Shown here: one piece after another, positions 38,650 to 49,087 of the stretch | How positions within the stretch are numbered: position 1 is the first letter of the stretch | Layout of the letters: each line of letters opens with the position of its first letter | Assembly: GCF_000972845.2 (NCBI RefSeq) | Contig: NC_040017.1 | Location: forward strand, 24,575,606 to 24,639,605 | DNA length: 64,000 bases | DNA from: Larimichthys crocea | Taxonomy: Eukaryota > Chordata > Actinopteri > Sciaenidae | Reading direction: 5' to 3' | The notes under the pieces: model-generated | Databases searched by the model: none | Seen by the model: only the letters and a program-made list of their open reading frames with translations | What the model was told of the DNA's origin: nothing | Translations under genes and position numbers: made by a program

Positions 38650-41600
38650 TCAGCGGAGGTCACTCTCCTCGTCCTGTATGGTTTTCTTGATGCGGAGAAG
38701 CATGGTGGTGAGCCACTGGTCCAGCCGTGAAATGGTGTCGTATTCTTTCACCTGAGAAACGAGGAGCGACGGTTAGAAATGACACAGAGAAAGGCAGAAA
38801 ATAACTTACATTTTGATATATTACTGTGAATAAATAGCCCAAACAACATACACTTGAGATAAGTTCTAAGAAAGCCACTGTATATCAATAAAGACTCTTT
38901 ATTTTCTTTGCTGTATTTTATTTGGATCTCAACACTGACAAGGTAATCAATCTGTAGTCACACTGTTGAACGCTGAAGTCAGTCCAGGACGTTTAATCTT
39001 ACTGCTGCAGAACCTTGGCTCTAACTGATATTTGTATGAATTTAATACATTTGTTTTTCTCGCATTATTTTAATGAATCAATTTGTTGTGGGAACTAATT
39101 TATGTTGTTTTTTAATGCTCTGTTTAAGTGTTTAAAGTGAATTTGTATTTCCAATTTGCATTTTTTGAAGACGTTATTTTGATTAAACGGACAAATTCCT
39201 CTAGATTATATATTTACGTTTATTTCAGTCATGTATACTTTATATTAAATCATGTCTTGTCCTGTAACAGTCTTGGCTGTGGATGAGGGCCGTCATCTTG
39301 TTTCCTGGAGGGAGCGATACACGCTTTACTTGTTGAAATATGTTTGCACTCACCGAGTCAGTATAGGCGTCACGTTCTGTTCTTCACAGGCATCTAGAAG
39401 TTTCTGGTTAGATAAAGCATTTTTACAAAAATCAGAGCGGTCGTAAACCAAAACGGGAGTTCAACACAGGCTATAACACACTGTGTGCGCACGGCTGTAA
39501 GTATTGCTGCTGTATTGGTGTTTTATGTTATCTGCTGCGGGTGAAGTATTAAACATTTTCCCATGATCTAACTTCATTTTGATCACTGTGTGGTGTTAGC
39601 GAGGTCAACCGCCTGTCAAACAGAAAGCAACGGTGAGCCGGTGGTAAAGTTCATCTCAGCAGCGTTCAGCCTCAGATTTTAAAAGGCACGTTAACAGCAA
39701 AGCTTACCTTCAAACAGTTTGCATTCTCTAGAGTCCGAAAAAGGCCGGAAACATTTCTTCGTACTTCTGCACGCGAGCTGCGTGACAAGAGGACGAACTT
39801 AGGGTGAATGGCGGCTCGTGTAACGCACACACACGACATTCAGCGTAGCGGCTTACCTTTGCATTCAGCATGTCTACACAGAAGTGACAGAGCGCTGCCT
39901 TGAAGAAGTGATCCTTGGCGCTGTATTTCAGGAGCGTGCTGTCCATCGCGTGGGTCCCAACCTGAAAAATCACAAAATGATGCGTTTTGTTTTGTTAGCG
40001 GAGCCCCCTGAAGCCAGTGATGATATGTGACATGAGACGAAGGCTGCGGTGAGCTCATCAACCTGTTCGTATATCTCGACTGCTTTCAGGTACTGCTCCA
40101 GCTGGGCTGCGTAGGTTGCTACTTTCAGAAGGCACTTGTTTGCTGAACTGAAAACAGGAAAACGGAAAGTTTGTCAGTGCGCACGTATCGCCGACTTAAC
40201 TGTACAATCATCGAGCAAAGATGTAGAGTGCAAAGAGTTAGACACAACAAATTTAAAAACAGTCACCTGGTGGATTCTTCACCTTTGTAATAATCTGCTG
40301 CCTGTTCATAATGAGCGATGGCCTGGAACACAGAGAGAGAGAGAGAGAGGACACAATAGGACAATCAGGCGTGAACAGAGCTGCCCCCGTGCTCGGACAT
40401 TAACGGAGATTATTTGACAGTTTAAGACGCCGTTAAATTACAAATACAAACGATTAAAACATAAAGCACGATATTTCGCCTGACCTTGTCGACGTCCACA
40501 AGCTCCGTCTCGTAAATTTCAGCGATCCTGATGTGATGTTTGCCGCGATGGTGAAGCGCCCCTGAAACCAAAAAACATAAATCATGTCAGAAAATATCCT
40601 CAGGGGGAAGTTACACACGTTACATAACATGGACATAACTCACCATATCTGTGTATATCTCATAGCTGCATTTAGGCAGTTTATGGCCTCTGTTGGGGAA
40701 AAACAATAATATTTAGACACATGACATGTTTTTAATGCGATTATTCAGTGAATTAACATCAATAAAATAACAAATTATTTCAAAATTTGTCCACATATCC
40801 ATTTGCTGACTGAACAGAAAAGCCGTGACACGACCTTCAATAACACTGTCTTTAAGGCAGGAGCTTGTAAAACGGGCTTTACGAGCGAGCTTCAGCGGTC
40901 GTACGCTCGACGGCGGTAATGCGTTTGTAACTGTCACCTTGCGGGTCTGCTTTTTTGAAGGCGTTCCAGCATCTATGAAGTTAGTCGCAGCATCGTGTTT
41001 GCTTGCATCTGAAGGTGAAGGCGAGCGCGCCTGGGAACGCGTTTCTGCCGGCTGAAAGGGGAAAAAAAAAAGGGCGACACGTTAGGAGGACTGACATAAA
41101 GGAGGATATGGTATCATTCGATCTGTATAATCATTCTTACCACACCAGTTTTTGGCCATTTGTACATGTTGGCCGCCCTCACGTACATGTCACAGGCCTC
41201 TTCCAACTTGGAGGAACCCTGTATGAGAGTACACATGTTTACACACAGACAAATATCAAATATAATTATAATAATAATAATAATATAATATAATAATAAT
41301 AATAAGAGATATTATTGTTCACTCAGCTCAAGTGTCAGTAAGTTCTTAATCTTGTGTAATAACACAACAACAACCCGGTTAGACAATATATTGTTGTTTG
41401 AATAAATGAATGAATAAAACACACTGTTTGAAAATCCTGTGTAATCCTGCGCTGATTTCAATCCCTGACTAAGCAAATAAATGATTCAAGTTATTGTTTT
41501 AGTGCTGCTGTTGTTTTAACACCAGTTTTATTTTTATATATATATTAAAATATTATATATATATATATATATATATTATATCTATATAATGTGATGTTAC

Positions 41601-42246
41601 ATTAAATTGTCCATATCCTGCTAAATAAAACGTCAGAAAATAACATTAAGATAATATAAGAGATATTAAGACTTTAATGATCACACACCGGGGAAAGTCA
41701 CTTGTCACAAAGACTAAATTCTTTATAAAGGTTTTAGATTAAATATTGCATAGTTCACTGTTACTTGTTTTTTTTATTTTACTGTTACTGGTTTTATTTA
41801 ACGGCTTATTCATACATGGTAATAGTGTTAAAATAGGATATCGTACAGGTGGATAGTGTTAAAGTTTGTTTTCTTACTATCTCACTTACCTGTGGGAGCT
41901 GCTGTAACAAAAAACATTTCCTGCTGGGATTAATAAGATATTCTGATTCTGGTTCTGATTTACTTGTCACAGCAGCTCGTATAAACTAGAAACAGTAAGA
42001 AGTAACTCGAAAAATAAAAACATCTGAATTATATGGACACCTGCATCTTCAAGCTTCAAAACATGTGACACAAACCTACCTACGCTGAGTTTAGACAGAC
42101 ACATGCATGATTATCTTTGAGCTCTGCTGTGTGTAGTGTCCCCTCTCTCACTGTCTCCTTTAATCTCCTGCAGCTCATAAACGCGTTTCCTCTCAGCTGC
42201 TTTTGTAAACAAATGTGATTTCTTACAGTAGATGGCGCTACAGCTG

Positions 42247-42299
<53 letters not shown>

Positions 42300-42725
42300 A
42301 CACACACACTCCAACATTGTGGAAATGTTACACCGGCTCATCTTTGATTACAACCTGAGACACATTAACGCCACCCTGTCTTTAGACGTTGTGTCTCTTG
42401 CAGGAGGCGGAGCCGCTGATCAGGTGATCGGCGGTTCGATCCCCGGCTCCGCAGTCCGCATGTAACATTACGCAACGTTGCATATACGTATATATAACGT
42501 TAACCGCGCAGACTTGATGTTAAACACAAAGCAGTCGGGGTTGTAAATGTGTGTGTCCCGTCTTCAGGTCCGTCGGTGGGTTAACCACCTTCCGCTTACT
42601 TGGCCTGTAGCTAAACGTGAACTCACCCGAACAGCGCTCCGAAAAACGACTGCGACGACTTCATCTTCTTCTCGGCCTCCGCGCACCAAGGCCGTGGCTT
42701 CTTTCTCTTTGCCGCTGTTGTCCAT
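38650..42725 (-). pseudogene. napa: Second napa copy, broken by many single-base indels
   Basis: All eleven exons are in the same order as in copy 1. Exons 11 (38650-38751), 8 (39857-39961), 7 and 6 are intact. Others carry frame-breaking changes: exon 1 (42627-42725) has one extra base, exons 2 and 3 several losses, exons 4 and 5 one loss each, exon 9 (39708-39777) two gains and one loss, and exon 10 (39354-39403) one loss. Introns show the same indel density, and most exon indels lie in or beside runs of one base. That is the signature of uncorrected long reads and not of relaxed selection. I infer a haplotig or overlap artefact; a real pseudogene is the less likely alternative. Confidence -1.
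42249..42310. repeat. (CA)n microsatellite, copy 2
   Basis: Longer version of the run at 35629-35664, with one interruption. Confidence -1.
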
Positions 42726-43179
42726 TTGTTCGTGTGTTTCTCGAGACAAAGTTGCGAAGTCAACAACAACAACGCAGCAACCTGCAACCGAGACGGAGCT
42801 AGCTGGGTTTGCCGTGTCACATCACCCGCCGCAAAGTAAACGCACCTCTGTCACGTGACGCGGGACAGCGCCGAGGCGTTCAGGTGCTGCTCGGAAACTA
42901 CCACTCCTGTGCATTTAAAAAAAACAACAACAAGCAAAGCATGAGTGTGTGTCCAGTTGATCTCTTTCAAGATTGTTTAATTAATTATATCCTGCTAAAT
43001 GCAACAACATCAGAGATATTTGTTGTTCACTCAGCTCAAAGTGTCAGTAAGTTCATAAAGTTACATTGCTATTCTTAATCTTCTGTAATCAGATTCAGAA
43101 TCAGAAATACTTTATTAATCCCAGGGGGAAATTATTTTTTACAATACTCCAGTTAAGTTAAACAAGTATCATCATTACG

Positions 43180-43182
<3 letters not shown>

Positions 43183-43243
<61 letters not shown>

Positions 43244-43265
43244 ATATATATAATATATATATATA
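43183..43265. repeat. (AT)n microsatellite
   Basis: AT run with small interruptions at the right end of copy 2; homology with copy 1 stops here. Confidence -1.
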
Positions 43266-43459
43266 AATACAGTTTTTCACTGGGGAAATTCACTTGTCAC
43301 AGCAGCTCGTATACTAAGAAACAGTAAGAAGTAACTCAGAAATAAGAAATATCTTTAAAAAAAAGTCAAGAAGTCAAGCTGGAGAAACATAAACCAGACT
43401 GAATTAGGGTACACATGTTTACATACAGACCACTGACAATATCAAGTACTATAACACTT

Positions 43460-43493
<34 letters not shown>

Positions 43494-44125
43494 TAATAAT
43501 AATAATAATAATAAGAAGAGATATTTGCTGTTCACTCAGCTCAAAGTGTCAGTAAGTTCTTAATCTTGTGTAATACAACAACAACAAACTGGGTTAGACA
43601 ATAATATTGTTGTTGACTTGAAAAAATGAATGAATAAAACACACTGTTTGAAAATCCTGTGTAATCCTGAGCTGATTTTAATCCATGACTAAGCAAATAA
43701 ATTATTCAAGTTATTGTTTTACTCGTGTCAAAGTGTTCTGATGCTGCCAGTTTTATTATTATATATGTGATGTTACATTAAATTGTCCATATCCTGCTAA
43801 ATATAACAACATCAGAAAAATAACATTAAGATAAGATAATATAAGACTTTAATGATCACACACCGGGGAAAGTCACTTGTCACAGCAGCTCGTATAAGCT
43901 AAGAAACAGTAAGAAGTAACTCAGAAATAAGAAATATCTTTTAAAAAAAGATATATGGACACTTGCATCTTCAAGCTTCAAAACATCTGACACAAACTTA
44001 CCTATGCTGTGTTTAGACAGACACATGCATGATTATCAGGGTGTCTTGTTGTCTGGAGCTGGAGAAACATAAACCAGACTGAATTATATGGACATTTGCA
44101 TCTTCAAGCTTCAAAACATCTGACT
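43266..44125. repeat. Third, older partial copy of napa intron 1
   Basis: The stretch 43411-44062 matches 34535-35490 (napa intron 1) in the same orientation. Examples are AATAAAACACACTGTTTGAA and the following CTGTGTAATCCTG. It has clearly more substitutions than copy 2 and large deletions. No exon is included. A short block (AAGAAACAGTAAGAAGTAAC) occurs twice within it, near 43315 and 43902, showing repeated local duplication. Confidence -1.
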
Positions 44126-44179
44126 GTTAGAGAAGGATCTTACCCAAAAGTTGTATATACAGCTGTGTATGATTTAATT

Positions 44180-44310
44180 GTCTTCAGTAGCTCAGTTCAT
44201 CGAGACTTGGCTTGGGAGGGTAGTATGGAGGTGGACTGGTAGCTGGAGAGGTTTCAGTTCAACTCCTGGGCACTGCCGAGGTGCCCTTTAGCAAGGCACC
44301 GAAATACTAC
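44180..44310 (+). repeat. tRNA-derived SINE-like fragment
   Basis: Starts with an A-box-like TAGCTCAGTTCATCG and has a B-box-like CAGTTCAACTCC about 70 bp further on. It then runs into GGGCACTGCCGAGGTGCCCT, a block widespread in teleosts. Family name uncertain. Confidence -1.
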
Positions 44311-44388
44311 AAATACTACATGGGAAAGAACTGCATAAATAAATCAATATACAATCAGCTATGCCTGCTCATCCTTTCAAATGCTGAG

Positions 44389-44700
44389 TTCAAGTTCAAG
44401 TTCAAGTCAACTTCATTGTCAATGCTGCCATATGTACAGGACGTACAGAGTATTGAAATTTCGGGCTTCAATGAGGTGCTGGTCCTAATAGTACAGGATA
44501 GACAAAGATAAAACCACAATATAAATACAAATGCAAAAATAAAATATAAATGCTATACAAAGAAAACAGGGGGTATTCATAAAAAGTGAATGCTGCATCT
44601 TGCTTGTATTTGCATAGCAAATGGTAAAAGCAATTATACAAATATTGCACATGCCCTGTCTGTCATACAGTATAGCAGACTGGCAGTTTACTGCAAACAA
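44389..44700 (-). mobile_element. Non-LTR retrotransposon tail
   Basis: CAACTTCATTGTCAATGCTG followed by an A-rich body resembles the 3' end of a dispersed retroelement in reverse, after a short (CAAGTT)n run. No coding part. Confidence -1.
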
Positions 44701-44864
44701 AATTAATTAAAATTTGGCATGTTTACACGGGCAAAATGTGGAGTTTATCACCAATAACTACTCTTGCCTAAGTGTACGAAGCATGGCAAACAAAACTTTA
44801 CAAAAATGTTCGCAGAGAAGGTAAGCACATTATGCATTTTCATTAACCACGGAAGAGGATTAGT

Positions 44865-45691
44865 ACGGAAGAGAATTAGGGCCACATTAAAAAAAAAAAA
44901 AAAAAAATTAAACTCAGAATTCTGACTTTTAAACTCAGAATTCTGACTTTTTTCTGACTTTTAAACTCAGAATTCTGACTTTTTTTTCAGAATTCTGGAC
45001 TTTTAAACTCAGAATTCTGACTTTTTTTTCAGAATTCTGACTTTTTAAAATTCAGACTTCTGTCTTTTTTCTGACTTTTAAACTCATAATTTTGACTTTT
45101 AAACTTAGAATTCTGACTTTTAAACTCAGAATACTGACTTTTAAACTCAGAATTCTGACTTTTAAACTCAGAATTCTGAGAATTCTGAGTTTTAATGAAT
45201 TCTGACTTTAACAGTGATTTTTAGAATTCTGAGTTTTAATGAATTCTGACTTTAACAGTGATTTTTACACTCAGAATTCTGACTTTTTTCTGACTGTTAA
45301 ACTCAGAATTTTATGAGTTTAAAAGTCAGAATTCTAAGTTTAAAAGTCAGAATTCTGAGAAAAAAAGTCAGAATTCCGAGTTTAAAAGCCAGAAAAAAAG
45401 TCAGAATTATGAGTTTAAAAGTGAGAAAAAAGTCAGAATTATGAGTTTAAAAGTCAGAATTCGGACTCTTTTCTGACTTTTAAACTCAGACTTCTGACTC
45501 TTTTATGACTGTTAAACTCAGAATTCAGACTTTTTTCTGACTTTTAAACTCAGAATTCAGACTTTTTTCTGACTGTTAAACTCAGAATTCAGACTTTTTT
45601 TCTGACTTTTTAACTCAGAATTCAGACTTTTAATAAATTCTGAGCATTGTTGTTTTTGTTTTTTTTCTATGTGGCCCTAATCCTCTTCCGT
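44865..45691. mobile_element. Satellite-filled element with terminal inverted repeats
   Basis: The left end ACGGAAGAGAATTAGGGCCA (44865) and the right end at 45669-45691 are inverted repeats of about 23 bp. A second, partial copy of the left end lies just outside, at 44849-44863. The interior consists of a short unit, CTCAGAATTCTGACTTTTAA and variants. It runs forward at about 44910-45190, reversed at about 45310-45460 and forward again at about 45460-45640. The element is therefore largely self-complementary. No open frame. It looks like a non-autonomous DNA transposon filled by satellite expansion. Confidence -1.
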
Positions 45692-46261
45692 AGATTTCAA
45701 TCAGGCGAAACGGAAGTCTGCCTTGTTTCCTGCCTGTAGCTGGGTCCTGCACAGCAGCCCGTGCGAGGCCGTGCTGGAGACCCCGCGCCGCCTGCACCTC
45801 TCTCGTCTCGGGTGAGTTTGTTACAATGTCGCGATTTCTCCATTAATGCCGAAAAAACCGCAACAAAGCTGCGATAATCACGCACTACTGCAGCGAACCC
45901 GCACCCTGCACGGGCAAAGGCCACACACGCTCTTTAAAACGCCATTAGTCATGGCCGTTTTCCCAGCTAAATTCCCAAGCATACCCTCCTCTCTCTCTCC
46001 TCCGCTCCGCTCTCGCTCTCTCTCCATCCAGGAGTCTTCCCAACATTAACTCACATTTTCTGCCTGCGAGCAGACACCGAGAGCCCGCGTACGCAGCTGC
46101 GTTTAACACCCCCTCGGAGCCGGGGCGTTGAGTGAGCTGGTTTTATTTGTCTAGAGGGGGGGTGGCCGGATCGAGGCGTTGAAGCCGTGTCGCTCGGCGG
46201 TTTGTTTTGAATGTCAAAGGCTCGGGAGCTAGCTGAAGATTGTTGATGTGCCGCTGTGGAG

Positions 46262-46300
46262 GTAAGGGGCTAGGCTAGGCTAGGCTAGGCTAAGCTAACC
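46262..46300. repeat. Short GGCTA tandem repeat
   Basis: Five or six GGCTA-type pentanucleotides immediately after the second proposed first-exon donor of bicra. Confidence -1.
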
Positions 46301-46865
46301 CTCCCCCCCCTCCTCCACCTCCCTCCTTTAACCCTCAGATGCGTTAAAACGCCGCTTTGAAACGAGACGTTCGCTGTTGAAACTGCACCTTATTGTAGCG
46401 GGTCGGTGATATACGTGTGAAACAGCAGCTATATGTTGGTGTTAGCAGCAGCAGTCTCTCTCTCCCCCCCCTCCACCTCCATTCATATCCTGCGCACTGG
46501 CTGCTGCTCTGACCGAGTAATGGCTACGATCCGCTGCCTTTTTTAAAGAGCGGCAACAACGGGGTACGTTTCCCCCCTTAATGAGGATTCATGCCCGCAT
46601 GCATGGGGCGGCTTTTAGTTGTCTTTGTGTTGCTGTAAGTTTGCTTGTGAGACTCGAGGTTGGATTCATGCAAGAGAGAGACAGAGACAGAGAAATCTTT
46701 GCAGGCTGCGTGAAAACCGCGCGTTTTCAGTTTGTTGTCTATTGCTGTGCAAAGAAAACATCACTTGCTGTTTGATCCCTTCACCAGCTTTTCCCTCTTA
46801 TTGATTTTGACTGGATTCAACTTTTATAGTCAATGCACAAAGTAACAAATACTTTAGCATCTAGA

Positions 46866-47215
46866 CAGATAGATAGATATACTTTATTTATCCCAAGCTG
46901 GGAAATTACAGCATTACACACAGTGATTATAGGCAACATAAGAATAAAAATATAAAGAACAAACTATACATAATAAAATATCAAAATAGCAAATAAAGTA
47001 TGTGCAAAAGTATGAAATATAGTGCAATATGCTATGTGATGCAGTGTACAAATGTTATATGATTATATACACAGTATCAGCAGCATGGACAAGATGAGAT
47101 TAATATACTAACATATTTAAGTATATATATATATGCAGTTTTGGAGTAGTAGCAATAGCAGGTAGAGAGAGTAAAAGTAATTGTGTGTGTTATATATTAT
47201 AAATTGAGCGTGCCT
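46866..47215 (-). mobile_element. Retrotransposon tail in unit A
   Basis: Begins TACTTTATTTATCCCAAGCT after a short GATA run and continues as an A-rich body: a 3' tail in reverse orientation. Confidence -1.
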
Positions 47216-47539
47216 ATATGAAAACGCGACGTGTTGCAGCTGCATGCTGAAGATGAGTTCATTTTCTGTCGTTATATTTGTTTTTAAAAAAAGTTAAAAC
47301 AACCTTTTAGTCATTTCTGCTCCACACAGAGGTCTGACAGCAATAAGTGATGTCATGTTTTGAATCATTACTCATAATCTCAATGTGTGAGAAAGAGAGA
47401 GAGAGAAATCTTTGCAGGCTGCGTGAAAACATCACTTGCTGTTCGATCCCTTGACCAGCTTTTCCTCTTATTGATCTGATTAGATTCAACTTTTATTGAC
47501 AATGCACAAAGTAACAAATACTTTAGCATCTAACCAGTG

Positions 47540-47793
47540 TTACTCTTGCAATATTAATATTATTTGTGTCATGGTCACTTTACATTATACTCTTTATATA
47601 TCATGCCACTTTTATCCTCAATACTTCTGTATTACGTCTGTTTTTGAAGGTTGATTGTTTTTCGTGTTTATTGTAGGTTATAGATATTTCTGTTTGTTTC
47701 TGTCTGTAGTGTATGCTACACTTTCCTCTGCTGCTGTAACAAGTACATTTCCCCGTGGTGGGATGAATAAAGTAAATCTAATCTAATCTAGTA
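47540..47793 (+). mobile_element. Retrotransposon tail in unit B
   Basis: Ends GCTGCTGTAACAAGTACATT, then GGGATGAATAAAGTAAATCT and a (AATCT)n run: a complete forward 3' end. Its inner part is the reverse complement of 18850-18990. Confidence -1.
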
Positions 47794-48956
47794 TGTACAA
47801 ATGAACAGGAGATATAAATATAGGTAATATGTGAGAGACTTATAACACGACGTGTTGCAGCTGCATGGTGAAGTTGTGATCATTTTTATATTTGTTTTTG
47901 TGTTTTTTTTAAAAGTTAAAACAACCTTTTAGTCATTTCTGCTCCACAGAGAGGTCTGACAGCAATAAGTGATGTCATGTTTTGAATCATTACTCATAAT
48001 CTGAATGTGTGAGTAGCACAGAGAGATTTAAATCACACAAGCAACACTTTTCATTGTTTGCAGTGATTTTTAACAGCATGTTAGACTCTCAAAAACAGCT
48101 ACAGGTTTCTATAGTTGACCTGATTTAATTAATAAAGTTTTTATTTCATAACAGTAGCTGGTTTAAAGATTCATGTCGCAGTTTAACCAACCACATACTT
48201 GAAAAGTTATTTTGAACTTGACCTACTCTGTGATGTGTTGAAGGGTCTCGGATAACTATCTGTTATAGATCTTATTTGTTGTAGTTCTTCACAGCAAACT
48301 TTTTACACCGTGTACCACCTCAGAAATTATCCGTCCCTTCCAAGTAAGTGCCGTTAAAACAGAGGTTAAAATACGGTCACATCGATGCAGGTTTATTCTA
48401 ATACTTAGAATATTATTTATTGTTTACTGTTGTTGAATCCTGGACAGAAACAGAGATAATCTGATCTGCACTTCTCTTTTGATATTTCTGTTTATTTCAC
48501 CGCCTCTTACTTGAGTTAACGTCACATTTTTATCTCATAACTAATCACGGATGTATGCGAGCTACGCTTTACCGCCGTCGAAAGTGACTGAAACAAAATA
48601 TTACAGACAGAAATTACATTCCAGCTTTGTATTTTGAATATTATTTCAGAGATTCCTCCAAATATCAATATTCAAGGAGGTTGCGTGTGTGCTACAGCAT
48701 TAACAACACCGAGCAGAAAGAGAGAAGAGCTGTCTGTGTTTAGATAGCGCTATAAACCCAACTAACCACGTTGTATTGATTCATGTCTCGACGAGGCAGA
48801 GGAGCGTTTTAAAAGTTTCAGAGTTGTTTGTCGTAATCAGATCTAACCTGTAAATCATCACTCAAACCTCAGTGTGTCACTGAACATGAAACTAAAATAT
48901 CACAGGATGTAGTGTTGCTATAATTACAGTATAACAGAAACTGTCTAACTGTCTGT

Positions 48957-48981
48957 CTCTGTGTGTGTGTGTGTGTGTGTG
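48957..48981. repeat. (GT)n microsatellite
   Basis: About twelve GT units, shortly upstream of the first coding exon of bicra. Confidence -1.
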
Positions 48982-49087
48982 TACAAATAGTTACATATAT
49001 TATTAGTATTTTCTGTTTGTCGTTTACGAGAAGTGTGTCGACAATGAAACCAATCATCACCGGCCTCTTTCATCTTTAACAGTTGTC

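Larger units (their letters stand above)
36838..43183. repeat. Large direct duplication, copy 2 (starts right at the gap)
   Basis: Matches 30050-36530 along its whole length, including introns, with many one-base insertions and deletions and a few larger differences. Examples of the latter are a 24-bp insertion near 42942, a longer CA run and an altered AAT tract. It begins at the base after the N gap, which is typical of an unmerged contig overlap. Confidence -1.
46670..48015. repeat. Tandem duplication in bicra intron, two units
   Basis: Unit A (about 46670-47395) and unit B (about 47396-48015) share AATCTTTGCAGGCTGCGTGA at the start, CAATGCACAAAGTAACAAAT in the middle and CGACGTGTTGCAGCTGCATG with TTTAGTCATTTCTGCTCCAC near the end. 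Each unit carries a retrotransposon tail between the middle and end blocks. Confidence -1.
45692..49087 (+). other. bicra: bicra promoter, non-coding first exons and first intron
   Basis: GC- and CpG-rich sequence at about 45700-46400 fits a promoter. Two possible non-coding first exons end at good donors: 45811 (CTCGG/GTGAGT) and 46261 (GTGGAG/GTAAGG). The rest is intron with a duplicated block (46670-48015) and a (GT)n run at 48957-48981. The acceptor of the first coding exon is at 49081-49082. Exon use is inferred from splice signals only. Confidence -1.

Noticed and set aside
38650..42725. Second napa as a functional or recently decayed paralogue
   Set aside because: Indels are spread evenly over exons and introns at runs of one base, and the copy starts at an N gap; an assembly artefact is simpler.
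44900..45650. CRISPR-like array of short direct repeats
   Set aside because: Repeats are contiguous without unique spacers, change orientation and lie in a vertebrate genome; it is a satellite inside a transposon-like element.
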